A stretch of 61,318 bases of DNA from CBDCBA01 sp965214125 (GCA_965214125.1 CBDCBA010000013.1:1-61318); one strand, 5' to 3'; counted from the first letter of the stretch, positions 28,685 to 41,597 are shown. The notes: generated from the letters alone by a model not told the origin. Made by a program: numbers and translations.

Positions 28685-31600
28685 GTGAAGCGGAATCCGA
28701 CCCACCCGGCAATCCGACGTGCAACGCACCCGGTTCTGTGCGAGCGACTTGAGCCCCGCCGCCTGCTCGCGAGCGTGGTCGGCAGCGAGTTCGACCCCGA
28801 TCGCACGCCGCACGCCTTCGAGGTGACCTTCGACAGCGACGTCGGCCCGAGCCTCGACGACGGCGACTTCGTCATAATCAACCTGACCACCGGCACCGAG
28901 GCCGCCGGGGGCGACCTGTGGTGGGGGCTGGCGACGTCGCCCAACACCATGAAGGTCGGCCCCGCCGCCGGCGTGATGCGCCACCCGCTGGCCGGGGCCT
29001 ACCTTGATGACGGCAACTACGAGCTTCTGCTGCGCGGCGATGGCGACGGCATCTACGACGACCCAAACGACCCCGACGGCAGCAGCCTGGGCGGGCACCA
29101 CGTCGCCTCCTTCGCCTTCTACCTCGGCGACGTCGACGGCGACTCCGATGTTGACTACGCCGACGCCGGCATCGTTGCCGGCAACGGCGCCGCCGTGGGC
29201 GACTCGGCCGTCTACACCGAGGGGGACTTCAACGGCGACGGCGTTCGTTCCGAGATTGACGGAGAGCTATTTGAAGAACGCTTCGGCTCCTCGCTGCCCC
29301 CGGCACCCGAAGCCGTGGACGACCTGAGCGTCGGCCAGGGCACGCCCGACAGCCTGCGCCTGGTCTGGTCGGAGCCGGAGGAAACCTACGACGGCTTCCG
29401 CGTCTGGCGCGGGGTCGACAGCTTCGACCTTAAACTCGTCGCAGAGCTGCGCAACGACGACGCCGACCCGGACAACGACTACACCTACGGCTTCAAGCGT
29501 GGCGGCTTCGGAAGCATCGGCCCCGGTCTAGCCGGGGGGATCGAGTCGAACCGCACGGTCAACTGGACGAACGCCGGCCTCGCCGACGGCACGGAATACT
29601 TCTACCGCGTGCGCGCCTTCACCGACGCGAGCGGCAACGGCACCCTGCTGCCGCGCAAGGTGAGCGGCACGACCGTTCTGCCGGCGCCGGACATCCTCGG
29701 GGCCGTTGGGGCGGGTGGCAATCTACACACAATCTACTGGACGCCGCGCAGCCAGAGCCACACGCATTTCGTGATCGAGGGCACGTCGGTCGCGGATCCT
29801 TCGGCATCGGACTGGTCGATTGTCGGCGAGGTGACGACGGGCGCGTCCGCCGCGACCGTTGATGTCGGTGCGGCCGGAGATTGGTCATTCCGCGTGAGGG
29901 CCGAGCACCGGTTCGACGGCAGCGTCGTCGCGTCGGCGTGGTCCGGATCCGTCGCCTCGACCGCCGCCGGCTCTGTAGAGGGAGTTGTCTGGAACGACGT
30001 GAACGCCAACGGCGTGCGCGACACCGAATTCATCGAGGGGGACGATCCCGACCTCGTGCTGCTGATTGACGTCTCCGGCAGCACCCAACGCGAACTGACT
30101 AGTTACATCGGCAACTTCAACGGTGATGCCTACCCAAACACGGTGCTCGACGCCGAATTAGCGGCCGCAGCAGCACTTATTGAAGCCTTCGACGACGCGG
30201 GATTGGGCTCGACCGCGAGCGTCTCAGTCGCCATCTTCGCCGGTGGCTCGGTGGTCCTTCAGGCGGACCCGTTCCACCCGGACGGCTCGCAGACGGTCGG
30301 CACGATCGGGCTCGACCGCGATGCCGACGGCGAGCTGGACGTGATCGAGGTCTTGCGGGGCGTTCTCGCGCAGCACTTCCTCGACCCGCCGAACCACGCC
30401 GATAGCACGTTCGATCCTGAACCAGAGGCGCAGTGGGGGCTCAACGGGAACACGAACTTCCAGCCCCCGCTCGCCGTCGCCACCACGCTCCGGGCAAGCC
30501 ACCCCGATCCAACGCGCACCGCAAACGTCGTCTTCTTGTCGGACGGAGAGCCGCTGTCTCCCTCGACAGACACGATCCACTACCGCGACGAGGTGGAGCA
30601 CCTCAAGGTGCAGGATCGCGTCAACGTCCGCGCGTTCGGTGCTGGCATCGAGAGCGACGTTTACCTCGACAAGCTGCAAGCGATCGACGCGGGAGCGGTT
30701 ATCTTCGAGACGCCCGGCGAGATGGTAACCGCCTTCGGCGACATCGGCGGCGCCGGGCACATCTTCACCGAACCGGGTTTGGACGGGTGGACTGCTTTCG
30801 TGGACCTGAACGGCGACGGCGTGCACCAGCAGGGCGAGCCGCAGACCGCCACCCGCTACGACGGCACCTACACGCTCACTGGCGTGCCTGCCGGAACCTG
30901 GAATGTCCGCCTCGACCGCCCGCCGGGCTGGGCCGCCACCGCGCCGGTCGGCGGCACGCACAGCGTCATGGGCACCGCCGGGGCGACGAGCAACGGCGTC
31001 GACTTCGGCAACAAGTCGTGGCTCACGATTGACCTCGACGCTGACAGCGACGCGGCCGACCCCGACGACGACGGCAATCCGCTCGACCGCAGTCCGCTGG
31101 AGGATTACCTGGAGGGCGTGCCGCAGGCCGACGGCGCCCCGGTGACGATCCACGATGACGTGGACGGCGACGGCATCCCCGGCTGGGCCGACGGCTACAA
31201 CCGCGACGGCATCGACGGTAATGATGATGACGTCTCGGCCGGCGCCGTCTTCGCCCCGCTCGTGCTCGACCTCGACTCCCCCGACTTTGCCGCCTTCAGC
31301 GACGCCACGATCCGCCTCGAGTACGACGCCGCCCCGGTGAATCTCGACTTCGACAGCAATGGCGACCCGGCCGAGCCCGACGGCGCGCTGCGCCTGTGGT
31401 TCAAGCCCGCCGACGCCCCTTACCGGAGCGTGGCCCACTACGTCAACACGGAGATCGACTACAGCCTCGCCGTCTTCGGCGGCTCGGCGGGAACCCCGCG
31501 AACGCTCTACGTTGAGGCCCTGCAACCTCTGACCGCCGCCGACGACGCGGCGCGGACGGTGCGGGCGTATGTCGACTGGGACGGCCCCGGCGGCCCGCTG

Positions 31601-33211
31601 CCCGGCCAGCCCCTCGACGTCGACGCCGTCCGCTTCGGCACGCAGGCCGTCACGCCAGACCCCGGCGCACCAGCGACGCCGGCGAACTTCGCAGCGGTCG
31701 GCACAACCAGCGGCATCGAACTGTCGTGGGACGCCAACGCTGAGCCGGACCTCGCTGGGTACGACGTCTCCCGCTGGGACGAGGCGTCGCAGCGGTGGGA
31801 ACAACTACACGACGAGCTGATAACCGCTCCCCTGTTCGCCGACCAAGCTGCTCCACCCGGCGTGATCAGTCAGTACTCGGTGGTCGCTGTCCTTACGACA
31901 AGCCTCATCTCGGCCCCCGCATTCGCGGAAGCTCAGCGACCGGGCGTGGGCGGCGACATCGAGGCGGCGATCGAGTTCACATCGGAGGGGTTCGAGGTTA
32001 GCTGGATCCCGATTGGAACCCAGTTAAACGAGTACACATACAGGTTGACCTTCATCGACTTCGACGGCAACGAGCCCCACGCCATCGAACTCGACGCGGC
32101 CGCACTTCAACAACCCTTGGTGTCGTTCGAGGAGACGTACGAAGTGGGCGAAGTCGTCAGCGTGCGTGTGGAAGCGCTCGCGCAGGATGACAGCGGCACC
32201 GTGGTCGCTGCATCCCCGACTACCACTCGGCAGGCCGCCGGATCAAATCAGCAAGGAGGGTCACGCAATTCGACGGCCGGCGGTTCCACCACGAGCCCGG
32301 AGGAGTTGGTTATAGCGTTCAACGGGATGTACGTGCCATGGGAAGGTCATCTAGGGCCGCTCGGCAACAAATGGTTTGAGCGGATGGTTATCGACACCGG
32401 CCGGTCACTACGCAGTGTTGTGCGCCCGACGGAGGATCTGGCAACCTACGACTATCAAGACTGGAAGATGGCTCGCGGGGACCTTCTCCGCCGGATGGAT
32501 CGAGACAAGAACAACGAATTGACACAAAGCGAGATCGACACATTTGAACTGGTAGTCAGTGGCTACAGCTTCGGCGGCATCGAGGCCGTGAATTTCGTGA
32601 ACCTCGTGAATCGGACGAAGGTTTTTTACTACCACAACGGCGGGAGCACGCCCGATGGGATTTCATAATTTGAGGTGAGCGGGACCATTAGGGTTAAGAA
32701 GCTCATCACGCTAGATCCCGTTACGGACGACTATCGCGGACTTAGCGCCGTGCTCAAGCGACTGAAGTACGGCGGCCCGCCATCTACGGTCGACTACTTC
32801 GCCAATTGGCTGCAAGACAAGGGTCATGAAACTGAGGTAGACCTCTACCTACATCAAATGAGCCAGAACGACACTGCATATGTCAATCTCTTAGGTGTAG
32901 ATCCCATCAACCCACCCTTTGCTGGAGTTCGCGGAGACTTCTTACCGTTCGGAGATTCTCAAGACGGCATGCAGGTTCGACTCAACGGTGGCATTTACGG
33001 AGGCAGTCTTCCAAGCTACGTAGAGTATTTTTTGGATCCGCTTAGCGATACCTTGTATGACAGCAGCAACGCCTTTGACGGTAAACTGCACGGGGTAGAT
33101 GTTCAGCACGACACGCTTCCATACTTTGTTCGCGGACACAAGACGATTGATCACCCGTCCGGTGCACCGTTGCCGAACTGGATGAAGGAAGTCGAGACGG
33201 CATTCAACTGA
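28685..33211 (+). CDS. Giant secreted adhesin: dockerin-like, FN3, vWA, SdrD-B-like, hydrolase; interrupted by in-frame TAA
   Basis: GTG 28685 has a good Shine-Dalgarno site (AGGGGGAA). The N-terminus carries LCERLEPRRLLA, the planctomycete export motif. Approximate order: dockerin-like Ca site (GDVDGDSDVDYADA and EGDFNGDGVRSEID, 147-201), two FN3 domains (209-428), an SdrD-B-like strand VEGVVWNDVNANGVRD into which a vWA domain (VLLIDVSGSTQ, 455-690) is inserted, its second half (FVDLNGDGVHQQGEPQ, TYTLTGVPAGTWNV), Asp-rich Ca repeats (780-852), two more FN3-like domains (~994-1178) and an alpha/beta hydrolase (~1206-1500). TAA at 32666-32668 falls after the nucleophile elbow VSGYSFGG and before LITLDPV and VRGHKTIDH, so the translated protein (1327 residues) lacks the Asp and His. 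Confidence 0.85.
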
Positions 33212-33219
33212 GGTAACAC

Positions 33220-33714
33220 ATGACCCAACTCCTCCTCTTACTCTGCCCGCTGTGGCTGCTGCTCACCACGGGGTGCCTGCCGGTGGTCACGGTCGAGCCC
33301 AAGCCTACAGCGACCGGCCTGTTCACCGGCCGCCTGACGATCGAGCCGATCCCGCCGCACGATGCAAGAGATTACCACGGTGAGGCGGTGAGCGAGGTCG
33401 TCGTTATGGAGGTAGCCGACTCGCCGCCGCTCGTGCTGAGCGAGCGGCCGCGCGAGCCGAGGGTGGTGGGCGAGGTGGAGCCCGGCACCCGGCTGATGCT
33501 CCTAGAGCCGTCGTATCGCTTCAGCCTTGTCGAGGACGTGCCGGTCGGCGAGGTTGCCGTCGTGAGCGGCACGTACCAATCCTTTTGGGGAAACGGCGAG
33601 GAACTCAACATCTTCATTGTCGAGGCAGTCCTGCGGGCGCTTCCGAAGCACCGCCGGCCCGATGGTGTGCTCTTCGTCCAGGTGCCGGGTGCGGGAGACG
33701 CGCCGGGGAGGTAA
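33220..33714 (+). CDS. Small lipoprotein of unknown function
   Basis: 164 residues starting MTQLLLLLCPLWLLLTTGC, a signal with lipobox Cys at position ~19, so a lipoprotein is predicted. The mature part is short strands (FTGRLTIEPIPP, EPSYRFSLVEDVPVGEVAVV). No family is recognised. It starts 9 bp after the adhesin's last stop and probably shares its transcript. Confidence 0.75.
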   Translation: MTQLLLLLCPLWLLLTTGCLPVVTVEPKPTATGLFTGRLTIEPIPPHDARDYHGEAVSEVVVMEVADSPPLVLSERPREPRVVGEVEPGTRLMLLEPSYRFSLVEDVPVGEVAVVSGTYQSFWGNGEELNIFIVEAVLRALPKHRRPDGVLFVQVPGAGDAPGR

Positions 33715-33785
33715 AGAGAACGCTAGGAACGCAAAGGGGACAGAGGCTAAATTGTTTGCCGCTTTACGCTGGTACCGGTAGCCTC

Positions 33786-33932
33786 GCCCCCGCGCCGAGG
33801 GCGAATCGGGGCGACGAGGCGGGCGGCGTCTACCACGCGCTCAACCGCGGCAACGGACGCCAGCGGGTCTTTCACGCCCCGGCCGACTACGCCGCCTTCC
33901 TCGACCTGCTCGGCGATGCTTCGAGCAAATAG
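33786..33932 (+). pseudogene. Fragment of a REP-associated tyrosine transposase (RAYT)
   Basis: Only the N-terminal ~49 codons remain: GDEAGGVYHALNRGNGRQRV then FHAPADYAAFLDLLGDAS. This is the diagnostic start of RAYT/TnpREP proteins (YH-x-LNRG-N). The HUH and catalytic Tyr parts are absent. The ~230 bp after it hold a short hairpin (GTTGAGA/TCTCAAC near 33993) and no gene until 34167. An intact but different RAYT lies at 41087. Confidence 0.75.
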
Positions 33933-34166
33933 AGCCCAGGAGGTGGTTGAGCCAGCAGGTGAAACACCTTCAGAACTCCCGCGCACATGCGTTGAGACGT
34001 TGCGTCTTCTCAACCTCCACAATCATCGTGCCGATGCACCGCCTGTGCCACCGCCGCGGTGGTCGGCTCGTGGGTTCAGGGGCGCATTGCCCCGGCGAGT
34101 CCGGCCGGCGGCGGGGCCAATTGGTCGCTGCGGACCCCGGTCCGGGGGCGACGAAAGGAGATCGCC

Positions 34167-34889
34167 ATGCCCGGAAGCTATTTCCCGGACAAGCTGGCCG
34201 ACCAGGTGCTGTGGGCGCAGAACTTCGACGCGCGCTGCGCCGCGGACGCCGGCGGCCTCGGGCTGTCCGAGTCGCTGCTCGAATCACTCAAATCCGCCAA
34301 CGCCGCGCTGCAGGCCGCCTACGTCAAGGCCGAGGAGCCGACGACGCGGACGAAGGTCGCCGTCCAGGAGCGCCGGGACGCGCTGAAGGAGCTGCGCCGC
34401 GTCTCACGCCTGTGCGTCTCGATCATCCGCGGCACGCCGGGCGTGACCGACGCGCAGCTCGAGGCGCTGGGGCTGACGATCCCGTCGGGCACCCGCCGCA
34501 CCGTTCCGCCGCCGAGCGAGGCGCCGATCGTGCGCGTGGTCGGCACGAGCGGGCGGCGCGTCGAGATCCAGATTCGCCGCGAGGGCGCGCTGCGCGGCAA
34601 GGCGCCCCACGCCGTCACCACGGCCCTCTTTACCCACCGGGGCGAGACGGCCCCGACGACGCAGGGGCAGTGGCAGTTCGCGATGAACACCGGCAGCACG
34701 ATCGAGACGCTCGCCTTCCCAGGCGGCGAGACGACCGAGACGTTCTGGATCACGGCCTTCTTCATGAACGCCAAGGGCCAGAGCGGCCCCGCGTCGCAGC
34801 CGCAGAAGGTGATGCTGCTGCCGGGCGGGTTCCTGCCGAGCGAGCAGCGCGCCGGCAGCGACGCGAGCCCGATGAAGATCGCGGCCTGA
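34167..34889 (+). CDS. Conserved-looking protein with helical N-terminus and FN3-like C-terminus
   Basis: 240 residues from ATG 34167, with a strong ribosome site GAAAGGAG. Residues 1-100 are helical (LADQVLWAQNFDARCAADA, LLESLKSANAALQAAYVKAE). Residues ~120-215 are strands (VRVVGTSGRRVEIQIRREG, ETTETFWITAFFMNAKGQSG), an FN3-like layout. There is no signal peptide, so it is probably cytoplasmic. I do not recognise the family by name. Confidence 0.7.
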   Translation: MPGSYFPDKLADQVLWAQNFDARCAADAGGLGLSESLLESLKSANAALQAAYVKAEEPTTRTKVAVQERRDALKELRRVSRLCVSIIRGTPGVTDAQLEALGLTIPSGTRRTVPPPSEAPIVRVVGTSGRRVEIQIRREGALRGKAPHAVTTALFTHRGETAPTTQGQWQFAMNTGSTIETLAFPGGETTETFWITAFFMNAKGQSGPASQPQKVMLLPGGFLPSEQRAGSDASPMKIAA

Positions 34890-35150
34890 ACAGCTCGGCG
34901 GTCAACGGTGAGCGGACGGCGCGGCCCGAGCGGGCGCGCCGTCGTTGCGTTGCCGGACGCGCCTTGGCCTTATATCGAAGCATCGTGGCCGGTGATGGGG
35001 GCGTTGTGGCGGGCGAGTCAAATTGACCTGTTTCCAAGGCGTTTCTACTGTCGCACCCCGCCGACCGGGCGGGCATTCCCTCGCGTTGCCGCAGCCGACG
35101 CACCGTGCGAAGCGGCCGATTCCCCTTAGAAAACGAGAACGTACCTCCCC

Positions 35151-37856
<2,706 letters not shown>

Positions 37857-37888
37857 GTGCCGGCCGATCACGGTGTAGAACCTTGAAG

Positions 37889-37915
37889 CCCGGTCGTCCT
37901 GCGGCCGGGTATTTT
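37889..37915 (+). terminator. Rho-independent terminator of ppdK
   Basis: CCCGGTCG (37889-37896) and CGGCCGGG (37902-37909) form an 8-bp stem with one T-G pair and a 5-base loop, followed by TATTTT. It is 33 bp after the ppdK stop and well positioned. Confidence 0.85.
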
Positions 37916-37951
37916 CGCGTGACGAAACAGCAGTACGCTTGCGCGAGAGCG

Positions 37952-38155
37952 ATGTCGTTTCCGCCGATCGATCAATGGTCTTCCACCCCGACGCCGCTCC
38001 TCGCGACCGGGATTGTGCTGGCGACGGCGGCGTTCTTTGGCGGCAGTTGCACGCTGCTGATTCTAGCGATGGCCCCGCTTGTGGCGGCCAGCAAGGGTGG
38101 CGAGGCGTTCGCGACGCCCGAGGCGATCCTCTTCGCCCGGTGGTTCTTCGCTGTA
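37952..38155 (+). pseudogene. Small membrane protein truncated by an IS5-type insertion
   Basis: ATG 37952 opens a frame with MSFPPIDQWSSTP followed by one strong transmembrane helix (LLATGIVLATAAFFGGSCTL) and a second hydrophobic part (ILFARWFFAV). The frame runs straight into the left end of the insertion element at 38156 and continues as transposon sequence. Across the element the original frame would continue antisense to the neighbouring gene, so the natural C-terminus is unclear. Confidence 0.55.
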
Positions 38156-39042
38156 GGTGGTACCGACATTCAGGCGCAGCGCGATCGCAGCGGCCGCGGC
38201 AGGATGGCCCGCATGAGACGCCGCCACGAGCTGACCGACGCGCAGTGGGCCAGGATCGAGCACCTCCTGCCGGGCAAGGCGGGCGACCCCGGCCGCACCG
38301 CCGCCGACAACTGCACCTTCGTCAACGCCTGCCTCTACGTGCTCAAGACCGGCGCGGCCGTGGGCGGATCCTCCTGAGCGCTTCGGCAAGTTCAACAGCG
38401 TCTGGAAGCGCTAGCGTCTGGAAGCGCTACAACCGCTGGGCGGCGGCGGGCGTGTGGGAGCGGGTCGGCCGGGCGCTGGGTGAGGAACTGACCGCCGCCG
38501 CCGCCGAGGTGCAGCTCGACTCCACCAGCGTCAAGGCTCGTCCGACGGCTGCGGCCGGCCGGCGTCTGCCGGCCGAGTCAAAAAGAGGCCCACGACCGCC
38601 GGTGCCTCGGCCGCAGCAAGGGCGGGATGAACACCAAGCTCCACGCCGCCGTCAGCGGCGTCACGGGCCGGCTCCTGAACGTGGTGCTGACGCCCGGCCA
38701 TCGCGGCGACGCGCCGCAGGCGACGCGCCGCAGGCCGGGGCGTTGCTGAAGGGGCTTGTGCCGTTGTGCGTGGTGGCCGATGGCGCTTACGACGCCGACG
38801 CGTTGCACGAGAGGGTCGAGACCGCCGGCGGCACAACGTGCATCAAGCTCAATCCGACACGCAAACGCAAGAGGCACTTCGACGAGGAGCGTTACCGGTC
38901 GCAACGTGATCGAGCGGGTCTTCAGGCGGATCAAGGAGTGCCGGCGGGTGGCGACGCGCCTGCGAGAAGAAGGCGACCAACTTCGCCGCCTTCGTCTGGC
39001 TCGCTGCTGGCATCACCGCGTGATGTAAATGTCCGCACTACC
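38156..39042 (+). mobile_element. IS5-family insertion sequence, complete ends, dead transposase
   Basis: Left end GGTGGTACCGACATT (38156-38170) matches the inverted right end (39028-39042, read as GGTAGTGCGGACATT) at 12 of 15 positions. TA flanks both sides, giving a 2-bp target duplication. The 887-bp interior encodes a two-part DDE transposase of IS5/IS427 type (MRRRHELTDAQWARIEHLLP, KFNSVWKRYNRWAAAGVWER, NVIERVFRRIKECRRVATR). It is broken by a single-base insertion near 38360, a 16-bp duplication at 38397-38428, a 14-bp duplication at 38706-38733, and frame changes near 38960. Confidence 0.88.
38214..39027 (+). pseudogene. IS5-type transposase, several frameshifts
   Basis: Starts ATGAGACGCCGCCACGAGC at 38214. 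The fragments read in order are the N-terminal TDAQWARIEHLLPGKAGDPG, VWERVGRALGEELTAAAAEV with the following LDSTSVKA (first catalytic Asp), VVADGAYDADALHERVE (second Asp), and NVIERVFRRIKE (catalytic Glu region). The catalytic residues survive but are in different frames. The ancestor was intact not long ago, since the reconstructed protein needs only a few indels. Confidence 0.82.
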
Positions 39043-39848
39043 TAGGCGTCTGTCTTGTCCGACTTAGTCTTCGAAGGCTCGGGTCCCACACCCTGGTAGA
39101 AGGCGCTCACGACGCTCAGGGCGAACAGGAGCGTGGGCAGCGCGAAGGGGTAGGCGTCGGTGTATGAGACAATCGGCTCGGCGACCTCGTCGTACTTCAA
39201 CAGCAGGCCGAGCAGGCCCGCGACGAGCATGAGCGTGCCCTGAACCGCCGCCAGGACGGCGGCGGTGCCGTGCAAGGAGATGAAGGTGCCCATGAACAGG
39301 ACGATCGCCCCCACCAGCCCGCCCGCGGGCGCGTAGGCGTCGGCGAGCCCAATCGAGCGCCACACCGCGCAGCCGACGGCAAAACCGAGTAGCACGCCGC
39401 ATCCGGCGACGGACAACCTTGGGATCGGCCACGCCACCGCCGCACCGATTGCCCCGCCGACGACGGTGGCCGGTAATGGTGCCCCGTACTGCTCGCCCAC
39501 CCAACAGCCGGCGATGGCGCCGAGCCCCGCGACGTTCAGGCACGCGACGGTGCGCAGCATCGCGCGCCCGAAGCACGCCCAGACGACGCCGGCGATGAGC
39601 AGGATCGTCGCGAGCAGGCCGGGCAGTTCGCCGGCGGCGGCCAGCAGGTCGGGGCGGTCGGGCCAGGCGAAGCGATCGGGCTGCACCGTGAGTTCCACGA
39701 GCGGCGTCGCCGGCTGGCCGGGCCGCGTGGTGGTGGGCGTGGTGGGCTGCGGGGCAACCTCCGGCGGGATGCCGAGACGCCAATCGTCCCCCTGGCCCGG
39801 CGGGTGCGGGCGCGAGGTGGGCGCAGGGATGTCCGTAGAGGGCGGCAT
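39042..39848 (-). CDS. Polytopic membrane protein, Pro/Thr-rich N-terminus
   Basis: 268 residues from ATG 39848; ATG 39863 is also possible. The first ~60 residues are Pro/Thr-rich. Seven or so transmembrane segments follow (ELPGLLATILLIAGVVWACF, LNVAGLGAIAGCWVG, AGCGVLLGFAVGCAV, GLVGAIVLFMGTFISL, AVLAAVQGTLMLVAGLLGLL, PFALPTLLFALSVVSAFY), then a Lys-rich C-terminus. It resembles DUF4203-like proteins only loosely. Its stop codon abuts the right end of the IS element. Confidence 0.7.
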   Translation of the reverse strand: MPPSTDIPAPTSRPHPPGQGDDWRLGIPPEVAPQPTTPTTTRPGQPATPLVELTVQPDRFAWPDRPDLLAAAGELPGLLATILLIAGVVWACFGRAMLRTVACLNVAGLGAIAGCWVGEQYGAPLPATVVGGAIGAAVAWPIPRLSVAGCGVLLGFAVGCAVWRSIGLADAYAPAGGLVGAIVLFMGTFISLHGTAAVLAAVQGTLMLVAGLLGLLLKYDEVAEPIVSYTDAYPFALPTLLFALSVVSAFYQGVGPEPSKTKSDKTDA

Positions 39849-39867
39849 GGCCACGCCTCGCATCGGC

Positions 39868-39911
39868 AAGATGGCTGCGCCCCAGCCACAAGATGGCTGC
39901 GCCCCAGCCAC
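39868..39911. repeat. 22-bp tandem duplication upstream of pheA
   Basis: AAGATGGCTGCGCCCCAGCC plus AC is present twice in a row with no difference. Each copy contains a small hairpin (TGGCTG/CAGCCA). It lies in the ~100-bp gap between the divergent membrane-protein gene and pheA, so it could affect both promoters. Confidence 0.85.
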
Positions 39912-39946
39912 TTGCCCCGGCGGCGTCGCCATGCCACAACAGGGGC

Positions 39947-41053
39947 ATGCCCGACGCGAACGACTTGGAACACCGCCTCGACCCCCTGCGCCGGCGTATC
40001 GACGCCATCGACGCGGACTTGGTCAAGCTGATGAACGAGCGGGCGGCCGTCGCCGTCGAGATCGGCCAGGCGAAGCGGGCCGCGTCGCCCGACGGCGAGG
40101 TGCAGTTTTACGTGCCGGCGCGGGAGAAGGCGGTGCTGGACAAGATTCGCGGCCTCAACGCCGGGCCGCTGCCGCACGGCACGCTCGACGCGATTTGGCG
40201 CGAGATCATGAGCGGCAGCATTGGTTTGCAAAAGCCGCTGCGCGTGGCGTTCCTGGGCCCGGCCGGCAGCTTCAGCCACGCGGCGGCGGTGGGCAAGTTC
40301 GGGTCGAGCGTCGAGTACGTCGCCAGCGGCGACATCGACGGCGTCTTCGGCGCCGTCGCCCGGAGGCACGCCGACTGCGGCTTGGTTCCCGTCGAGAACA
40401 CCAGCCACGGCGGCGTGATCGACACGCTCGACGCCTTTCTCGACCACTCGGCCAAGGTGTGCGCCGAGGTGCTCATCACGATCCACCACAACGTCCTCTG
40501 TCGCGGCCCGTGGGAGGGGGTCAAAACGGTGACGACCAAGCCGGAGGTGTTCGCCCAGTGCCGCGAGTGGCTGGCCAACGTGGCGCGGGGCAAGGACGTT
40601 CAGCCCGCCGCCAGCACCAGCGCCGCGGCCGAGCGGGCGGCGGGTGATGCGAGCATCGCCGCCATCGGCAGCCGGCTGGCGAGCGACGTCTACGACGTGC
40701 CGATTCTGTTCGACAACATCGAGGACGACCCCGACAACGTCACGCGCTTCTGGGTCATCGGCCGCGAGCCCAGCCGGCCCAGCGGCGACGACAAGACCGG
40801 CGTCCTCTTCACGACCGCCAACAAGCCCGGCGCCCTCGTGGCCGTGCTCGACGCCTTTCGGGACAACGGGATCAACCTGACGGACATCGAGAAGCGTCCC
40901 AGCGGGCGGACGAACTGGGAGTACGTCTTCTTCGTCGACGCCCAAGGCCACGCCGACGACCCCCAGATGCAAAACGCCCTGGCCGCCGCCCGCGAGCACT
41001 GCCTGCAACTCACGGTCCTTGGCAGCTACCCGAAGGCGGCGGAGGTGTTGTAG
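39947..41053 (+). CDS. pheA: Bifunctional chorismate mutase/prephenate dehydratase
   Basis: 368 residues. The N-terminal AroQ chorismate mutase is LEHRLDPLRRRIDAIDADLV with MNERAAVAVEIGQAK. The prephenate dehydratase domain is VAFLGPAGSFSHAAAVGKFG, ADCGLVPVENTSHGGVIDTL, and the conserved VTRFWVIGR. The ACT domain is KTGVLFTTANKPGALVAVLD with INLTDIEKRPSG. It carries out the two steps from chorismate to phenylpyruvate, and the ACT domain usually confers Phe inhibition. An Ala/Ser-rich insert (~30 residues) lies in the dehydratase. Confidence 0.96.
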   Translation: MPDANDLEHRLDPLRRRIDAIDADLVKLMNERAAVAVEIGQAKRAASPDGEVQFYVPAREKAVLDKIRGLNAGPLPHGTLDAIWREIMSGSIGLQKPLRVAFLGPAGSFSHAAAVGKFGSSVEYVASGDIDGVFGAVARRHADCGLVPVENTSHGGVIDTLDAFLDHSAKVCAEVLITIHHNVLCRGPWEGVKTVTTKPEVFAQCREWLANVARGKDVQPAASTSAAAERAAGDASIAAIGSRLASDVYDVPILFDNIEDDPDNVTRFWVIGREPSRPSGDDKTGVLFTTANKPGALVAVLDAFRDNGINLTDIEKRPSGRTNWEYVFFVDAQGHADDPQMQNALAAAREHCLQLTVLGSYPKAAEVL

Positions 41054-41058
41054 CTCGG

Positions 41059-41087
41059 CCTAGCCGCGACTCAACGAGTCGCGGGCT
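41059..41087. repeat. REP-like hairpin, left copy
   Basis: An imperfect palindrome (GCGACTC AAC GAGTCGC core) forms a hairpin with a 3-base loop, starting 5 bp after the pheA stop. Its complement occurs at 41598-41626 in inverted orientation, so the pair brackets the RAYT gene. It overlaps the RAYT stop codon and may terminate both pheA and the RAYT. Confidence 0.85.
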
Positions 41088-41578
41088 CAGTTGACGCCAT
41101 CGGGTGGATCGTCCTCAAACCAAAGCACGCCCCGATGCTCCGGCAGATAGACGTCCAGCAGGTGCCAGAAGTGCGAGGGGGTGCCAACTCTTGCCCAGTC
41201 GCTGCGCCGGGTGAACCACGTCCGCCTCTCGATCTGGTCGTTGAGCGCTCGCGACAGTGATGTCCGCAGACCCCGCCCCACCTGCATTGCCTCACGGTTC
41301 TCATCGCGCCATGAAACGATCGCGTGGAAGTGCGTCGAGTCGGTCGCAATGCCGTGCAGACGAACGCATTGAACACGCGCGGCGTCGAGCAGGACCGCGA
41401 CGATAATCTGCTGCACGGTTCCGCTGAACTCAACGGCAGCGTGTCTTTGCAGTTTGCGGTAGAGGCCCGCCCGCTTTTTGTTCGGCGGGTGCAACCCGCG
41501 GTGGTGGCGGTAATGGCCCTGCTCGCGGTCGGGCAGCCAGGTGCCGTAGGCGTGCTGAGTCCAGTGGAAGACGGGCAT
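41087..41578 (-). CDS. REP-associated/IS200-like tyrosine (Y1, HUH) transposase
   Basis: 163 residues. The N-terminus MPVFHWTQHAYGTWLPDREQ is the usual start of this subgroup. DSTHFHAIVSW provides the HUH-like His pair, and the conserved GHYRHHRGLHPP and SHFWHLLDVYLPEHRG segments flank it. The catalytic Tyr is likely the one in VYLPEHRG. Such proteins mobilise short REP hairpins using single-strand cleavage. The gene is intact and lies between two inverted copies of one hairpin, the classical REPtron arrangement. Confidence 0.82.
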   Translation of the reverse strand: MPVFHWTQHAYGTWLPDREQGHYRHHRGLHPPNKKRAGLYRKLQRHAAVEFSGTVQQIIVAVLLDAARVQCVRLHGIATDSTHFHAIVSWRDENREAMQVGRGLRTSLSRALNDQIERRTWFTRRSDWARVGTPSHFWHLLDVYLPEHRGVLWFEDDPPDGVN

Positions 41579-41597
41579 GGCGTTCGGTGCTCCCCTC

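Noticed and set aside
32666..32668. Stop-codon recoding (selenocysteine, pyrrolysine or read-through)
   Set aside because: The stop is TAA, not TGA or TAG, and no stimulatory RNA structure was seen.
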